From: Comamonadaceae bacterium
Lineage (GTDB): Bacteria; Pseudomonadota; Gammaproteobacteria; Burkholderiales; Burkholderiaceae_C
Direction of reading: 5' to 3'
DNA: 7,553 nucleotides
Assembly (NCBI GenBank): GCA_947460165.1
Contig: CANHKH010000158.1
Coordinates: 1 to 7,553, forward strand
Translations under genes and position numbers: made by a program
The notes under the pieces: generated by a model
Seen by the model: the letters and a program-made list of their open reading frames with translations, nothing else
The model's database searches: none
Told to the model about the DNA's origin: nothing
Part shown: piece by piece, positions 6,001 to 7,553 of the stretch
Position numbering within the stretch: the first letter of the stretch is position 1
How the letters are laid out: each line of letters begins with the position of its first letter

Positions 6001-7553
6001 CAGCCTCAGTTTGTCGACTGATACGGGCGCGAGTAACAGCGACGGCATCACCAACAACGGCGTGATCGAAGTCAGCGCCCTGATGGCGGGTGCCACCTGG
6101 GAGTACAGCCTTGACGGCGGCGTCAACTGGCTGGCAGGCAGTGGCAGCAGCTTCACCCTGCCCAGTGCCGGTGTCTACACTGCGGCGGCAGGAAGTTTGC
6201 AGTTGCAGGTGCGCCAGACCACCGGGGGGGTAACCTCCAGCGTAGGCAAACTGGCTGCGGACGTGGACTTTCGTTCATCCTACAGCAGCAATGTGACCGT
6301 GGCACTGGACGTGGACAGCGGCATCTCGGCCACGGATGCCATCACCTACCGTGGCGCCCCCGTGGTCAGCGGGCTGGCACCCACAGACACTTGGCGCTAT
6401 AGCTTTGATAACGGCCTCAATTGGGTCACAGGTGCCCCAAGTACCTGGAGCAGCGGCGGCCAAAATTACTCGGTTAATTACATTAAGACTGGACAAAAAT
6501 ATGCCCAGGAAAAATCGTATGTTGCTCTCACGGAGGCCACAGACTTGGCCGGTAACACACGAACCTTAACGTACTGGTTCCGACAAGACAATTTCACAGC
6601 AGCTCCGAATACTCAACTTACACCCGACCCCAAAGATGGCGGGGCAATCGTGCAGGCCACCAACATCGAGCCAGGCGCGACGGTGATTTACACACTGAGG
6701 AAGGGTACAAGAGTTGCTACAAAATTTGGTTCAATTTTAAGTAGCTCAACCTTAGTCTACGAAGCACAAAATTACACCCCGCCTACAGCGGTAGGTGACT
6801 ATACCCTCAGGGTCTCTCAATGGGATGTGGCCGGAAATTCTCCGGGTACGACTGAGCTGGACTTTTCAATACTCCCACCGTTAGCCCCAGGCATCCATTT
6901 GTCTGACGTGGCTTTGGGCTCTGGCGGCTTTGTGATCAATGGCAACAGCACCTCTACCAGCAGTGGCGCGAGCGTGAGTGCTGCGGGTGACGTGAACGGC
7001 GATGGCCTGGCGGACCTGATTGTGGGGGCATCCGAAGCCAACGCGGGGAGTGGCCGCAGCTACGTGGTGTTTGGTAAAACCACTGGCACAGCCATGGACC
7101 TGACGGCGGTGTCAAATGGCCAAGGTGGCTTTGTGATCAATGGGTTTGGCACTAAAAATTACAGTAGCAAGAGCGTGAGCGCTGCGGGTGATGTGAACGG
7201 TGATGGGCTGGGTGACTTGATCGTTGGCGTACCCAATGCGAATGAGACTGGCGGTGCTAGCTATGTAGTGTTTGGCAAGACCACGGGTACTGCCATCGAA
7301 CTGTCGGCGGTGTCAGGTGGTTCGGATGGTTTCGTGATCAACAACCAACTCTTTTCGCGGCAACTTAGCGGGTCGAGCGTGAGTGCAGCGGGCGACGTGA
7401 ACGGCGACGGCTTTGCCGATCTGATCGTGGGCGCACCTTATGCCAATCAAAATAAAGGCGTCAGCTACGTGCTGTTTGGCAAGACTGCGAGTGCCGCCGT
7501 GAACCTCTTTAATATGGGGTCGGATTTGGCTGGCTTTGAGATTGAAGTGGACA
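1..7553 (+). CDS. Giant Ig-like array / FG-GAP repeat surface protein, internal fragment
   Basis: A single frame starting at base 2 gives 2517 consecutive sense codons and runs off both edges, so start, stop and total length are unknown. Order of modules: A1-A4, B1, C1, D1, E1, A5-A7, B2, C2, D2, E2, A8-A11, linker, D3, D4-like, G, then FG-GAP 1-3 and part of 4. Recurrent signatures are SE near the start of A modules, YTATFTP in their middle, and DAAGN or similar followed by a VDT/LDT linker at their ends. The only cysteine is residue 1317, so disulfides within this fragment are excluded. Ig-like arrays of this kind are known as stalks of large adhesins exported by type I secretion. FG-GAP repeats form seven-bladed calcium-binding propellers. 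Adhesion, matrix or display function is inferred. No catalytic domain, signal peptide, membrane segment or RTX nonapeptide block is seen. I do not recognise a named gene. The coding call is very secure and the function is moderate. Confidence 0.5.
29..1237 (+). repeat. Ig-like A modules 1-4 (first A array)
   Basis: Four tandem modules of about 100 residues: A1 29-322, A2 323-625, A3 626-937, A4 938-1237. Each begins with a [D]T-x-x-P-T/Q-V linker, has a hydrophobic strand ending in LSE (NK in A4), a GG-x-LSN type turn, a YTATFTP-like strand, and ends with D-x-AGN (N-AAGN in A3) before the next linker. This is the pattern of bacterial Ig-like domains of the Big_12 kind; the exact Pfam assignment is from memory. 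A1 and A2 both carry LSNLAGSG. A3 is the most divergent, with SHGALSEF in place of the GGTLSN turn. A4 has FTFNKDPGDSF, which is close to A10 of the third array. Residues 1-9, before A1, are the last strand of a preceding module, so the array continues upstream of the window. Confidence 0.5.
1238..1588 (+). repeat. B1: Big_5/SwmB-like Ig module
   Basis: Residues 413-529 (117 aa). It has LALSFSEVV followed by a GTGHIVLVDD strand, KTLTITP, LVAGRQYHVEAD, LLDAAGNAWAG and a final SSWRFTA strand. This order (FSE-V, a beta-strand pair, LTITP, L-x-x-G-x-x-Y, D-x-AGN, W-x-F) is characteristic of the Big_5 / SwmB-type Ig-like domain. Copy 2 is at 3416-3745 and keeps LVDDT, LVAG, LLDAAGNAYVGI and the terminal SWNF. 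Confidence 0.5.
1589..1945 (+). repeat. C1: Ig-like module with NGSE-ISGT signature
   Basis: Residues 530-648 (119 aa). It opens with VSLNPISTDNRVNGSE, then VLISGTIES, a Thr-rich loop, GAWSLTLPGNALVDGKTYDV and a final hydrophobic strand. The layout resembles Big_13-type domains (an x-N-x-x-E segment, I-x-G-T, then G-x-W-x-x-x-LP and L-x-D-G-x-Y). C2 at 3746-4168 is its equivalent and is 22 residues longer. Assignment to a specific Pfam family is uncertain. Confidence 0.5.
1946..2203 (+). repeat. D1: WEYS-type Ig-like module
   Basis: Residues 649-734 (86 aa). Signature: LLSDTGSSNSDG, then ATWEYSTNGGSTWQAGSG, then VQVRQTDAAGN and a closing LDT linker. The same signature is in D2 (TWQYSVDNGANWQAG) and D3 (TWEYSLDGGVNWLAG). 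The two Trp residues about 10 apart and the DTGxSNSDG motif define the class. I know this pattern from large repeat proteins of proteobacteria but cannot attach a family name with certainty. Confidence 0.5.
2204..2503 (+). repeat. E1: Big_13-like Ig module
   Basis: Residues 735-834 (100 aa). It has INAVATDNIINASE, then ITGTAEAGATVALML, GSGNWTYTLTDADLAAL, and TAKQTDVAGNSS, ending in the ITVDT linker. This is the usual course of Big_13-type Ig-like repeats (NxxE, I-x-G-T-A-E-x-G-A-x-V, DGxGxWxYTL, TDxAGN). The insert GSWKQKR makes it locally basic, which is unusual in this acidic and neutral protein. Copy E2 is at 4427-4714 and lacks that basic loop. Confidence 0.5.
2504..3415 (+). repeat. Ig-like A modules 5-7 (second A array)
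   Basis: Three tandem modules: A5 2504-2803, A6 2804-3115, A7 3116-3415. A5 has FTLSEES and LSNFAGSG with YTATFTP. A6 and A7 carry the variant turn GGTLGPL in place of LSN, which A11 also has. A6 ends in DRGGNPNVDGAEANN, an extended Asn/Asp loop matched by A9 and A11. The A6-A7 joint lacks the VDT linker and reads TIQGGIVTLDI, so these two may pack differently. A7 loses the SE pair (FSFSAAP). A 23-base exact DNA match links A5 (2642-2664) with A9 (5165-5187). Confidence 0.5.
3040..3046 (+). repeat. T7 homopolymer in A6
   Basis: Seven T encode the end of an Ala codon plus Phe-Phe at residues 1014-1015. Gaining one T creates an immediate TGA (3046-3048 in the present numbering). Losing one T reaches TAG at 3069-3071. 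Both changes would cut the protein within A6. It could be a slippage site or simply chance. Confidence 0.5.
3416..3745 (+). repeat. B2: Big_5/SwmB-like Ig module
   Basis: Residues 1139-1248 (110 aa). It keeps the family strands: LVATFTELVSAGTGSIRLVDD, TLTLTPSTALVAGHNYHLSI, LLDAAGNAYVGI and SWNFGA. The FSE of B1 is FTE here. It is seven residues shorter than B1, mainly in the loops. It follows A7 through an LDTLAPTL linker. Confidence 0.5.
3746..4168 (+). repeat. C2: enlarged Ig-like C module with the only cysteine
   Basis: Residues 1249-1389 (141 aa against 119 in C1). The frame of the module is conserved: LNPVTGDGRINDDE, IVLSGTVSS, TGDWTATLPSSWVYDG, and a final TDTIRVTITGRSG strand. The extra residues lie in two loops, about 1302-1320 (GGWNDSSNKILTCTG) and about 1341-1354 (FLSDSTTTTFIHGD). 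Residue Cys1317 in the first loop is the single cysteine of the fragment. The enlarged loops could be a binding surface, but that is inference. Confidence 0.5.
4169..4426 (+). repeat. D2: WEYS-type Ig-like module
   Basis: Residues 1390-1475 (86 aa, the same length as D1). It has LAGDTGSSNSDGITRNG, TWQYSVDNGANWQAGTG, LQVKQADAAGN and a VTLDT linker. Bases 4193-4218 are identical to 1967-1992 in D1, and bases 4208-4225 are identical to 6035-6052 in D3, so all three D modules share one ancestor. Confidence 0.5.
4427..4714 (+). repeat. E2: Big_13-like Ig module
   Basis: Residues 1476-1571 (96 aa). It has VVNAIATDNRINASE, ITGTADANASVSLVIG, GSGVWTYTLVAGD, VTQADKAGNTS and a final IEVDT linker. Compared with E1 it is four residues shorter and lacks the basic loop before the GSGxW strand. 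It joins directly to A8. Confidence 0.5.
4715..5959 (+). repeat. Ig-like A modules 8-11 (third A array)
   Basis: Four tandem modules: A8 4715-5020, A9 5021-5335, A10 5336-5644, A11 5645-5959. A8 has GGTVTNF and TGTFMP in place of the usual TATFTP. A9 has LSNFAGSGTVYTATFTP and ends NTNADGTDDNN. A10 has FTFSEDPGSSFSWDGNTGD, an enlarged loop, and its central strand is degenerate (QNAFFTP). A11 has GGTLGPLS and ends GNNNADGNETNN. Subtype markers repeat across the three arrays: DPGxSF in A4 and A10, GTLGPL in A6, A7 and A11. This suggests block copying as well as single-module duplication. Confidence 0.5.
5960..5998 (+). other. Ser/Gly/Asn linker between A11 and D3
   Basis: Residues 1987-1999 read GNSNSGSATSASV. 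This replaces the two- to five-residue DT-x-x-P linker found at most other joints and is the longest low-complexity spacer in the array. It marks the place where the B-C cassette members would be expected if unit 3 followed units 1 and 2. A flexible hinge is the natural reading. Confidence 0.5.
5999..6271 (+). repeat. D3: WEYS-type Ig-like module
   Basis: Residues 2000-2090 (91 aa). It has LSTDTGASNSDGITNNG, ATWEYSLDGGVNWLAGSG, and LQVRQTTGGVTSS. The usual TDAAGN of D1 and D2 has become TTGG, and the closing VDT is VDF, so the C-terminal end is eroded. A run of seven G at 6224-6230 encodes the Gly-Gly within that altered segment. Confidence 0.5.
6224..6230 (+). repeat. G7 homopolymer in D3
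   Basis: Seven G span two Gly codons and the first base of a Val codon. Losing one G gives an immediate TAA (6231-6233). Gaining one G leads to TAG at 6400-6402. Either state would remove the D4-like, G and FG-GAP regions while leaving the Ig array. The tract is shorter than most proven phase-variable G runs. Confidence 0.5.
6272..6595 (+). repeat. D4-like: diverged WEYS-type module
   Basis: Residues 2091-2198 (108 aa). It retains VALDVDSGISATDAIT (compare LAGDTGSSNSDGIT of D2) and DTWRYSFDNGLNWVTG (compare GTWQYSVDNGANWQAG of D2), so it is a D relative directly after D3. The second half is longer than in other D modules, contains IKTGQKYAQEK, and ends EATDLAGNTRTLTYWF. From about 6460 the bases become AT-richer and the residues more basic and aromatic than in the rest of the array. 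Confidence 0.5.
6460..6880 (+). other. AT-rich island inside the GC-rich gene
   Basis: Counting sample 60-base lines: 1201-1260 has 43 G+C (72%), while 6481-6540 has 27 (45%), 6541-6600 has 29 (48%) and 6721-6780 has 21 (35%). Codons such as AAA, TTA, ATA, AGA and TAT, which are rare upstream, cluster here. The reading frame is intact throughout. The edges are approximate. A separate origin for this segment is an inference from composition only. Confidence 0.5.
6596..6898 (+). repeat. G: atypical Ig-like junction module before the FG-GAP region
   Basis: Residues 2199-2299 (101 aa). The segments NIEPGATVIYTLRKG and GDYTLRVSQWDVAGNSPG match the pattern of D/E modules (a GATV or GATW strand, then a Q-x-D-x-AGN strand), so I read it as a strongly diverged Ig-like module. 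The DTLAP linker is replaced by ILPPLAPGI, a Pro-rich hinge leading into the first FG-GAP blade. The DNA is AT-rich (bases 6721-6780 have 21 G+C of 60). An unrelated fold cannot be excluded. Confidence 0.5.
6899..7553 (+). repeat. FG-GAP (integrin-type beta-propeller) blades 1-3 and start of 4
   Basis: Blade 1 is 6899-7099 (67 aa), blade 2 is 7100-7300 (67 aa), blade 3 is 7301-7504 (68 aa), and blade 4 starts at 7505 and is cut by the window. Each reads L-x-x-V-x-x-G-x-GGFVIN (blade 3 has SDGFVIN), then SVSAAGDVNGDG, DLIVG, and SYVVFGKT (SYVLFGKT in blade 3). The calcium loop D-x-N-x-D-G-x-x-D is complete in all three: residues 2330-2338, 2397-2405 and 2465-2473. The FG of the name is replaced by Ser-rich GAS/SKS/GSS, and only blade 3 keeps GAP (GAS in 1, GVP in 2). 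Such repeats normally close as a seven-bladed propeller, so about four more are expected downstream. The domain may bind a ligand or partner at the tip of the Ig stalk, which is inference. Confidence 0.5.

Noticed and set aside
6460..6880. AT-rich stretch considered as a promoter or intergenic gap
   Set aside because: The main frame reads straight through with Ig-like signatures (for example SQWDVAGN), and no start codon with a ribosome binding site fits a new gene beginning here.
6989..7420. DVNGDGxxD repeats considered as dockerin or RTX calcium repeats
   Set aside because: The spacing of 67-68 residues and the following DLIVG and SYVVFGK strands fit FG-GAP blades. Dockerins have paired loops about 20-30 residues apart, and RTX repeats are nine-residue GGxGxDxxx.

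Overview
The whole window is the interior of one very large protein-coding gene on the + strand. Reading from base 2, every codon to base 7552 is a sense codon: 2517 residues with no stop, and the frame is open at both window edges. There is no intergenic DNA, and no gene start, gene end, promoter or terminator is visible. The product is a mosaic, Cys-poor (one Cys), Ala/Thr/Gly/Ser/Asn-rich protein of the giant surface-exposed or secreted type. It is built from about two dozen Ig-like beta-sandwich modules followed by FG-GAP (integrin-type beta-propeller) repeats. All residue numbers in this annotation count from base 2 of the window.

Layout. Unit 1 (29-2503) has four A-type Ig-like modules, then single B, C, D and E modules. 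Unit 2 (2504-4714) has three A modules and again B, C, D, E in the same order. Unit 3 (4715-6898) has four A modules, a Ser/Gly linker, a D module, a diverged D-like module and a still more diverged D/E-like module. It has no B or C module and no clear E module. From 6899 to the edge there are three complete FG-GAP blades of 67, 67 and 68 residues and the start of a fourth. Each complete blade carries a DVNGDGxxD calcium-binding loop. The array therefore grew both by single-module duplication (A) and by duplication of a whole B-C-D-E cassette.

Base composition is GC-rich through the Ig array, with heavy use of GCC, ACC, AGC and GGC. It falls sharply in about 6460-6880 (one 60-base line is 35% GC), just at the junction with the propeller region. 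It recovers only partly in the FG-GAP blades.

Organism. High GC and this kind of Ig-array/FG-GAP giant protein fit a proteobacterium. My best guess is an aquatic betaproteobacterium of the Comamonadaceae type, but nothing in the window proves this. The likely role is adhesion, matrix building or cell-surface display. Export is probably by a type I system, but the N-terminal anchor and C-terminal secretion signal that would test this lie outside the window. I found no evidence of a separate, previously undescribed system. The points of interest are the architecture, the composition break and two frame-sensitive homopolymers.
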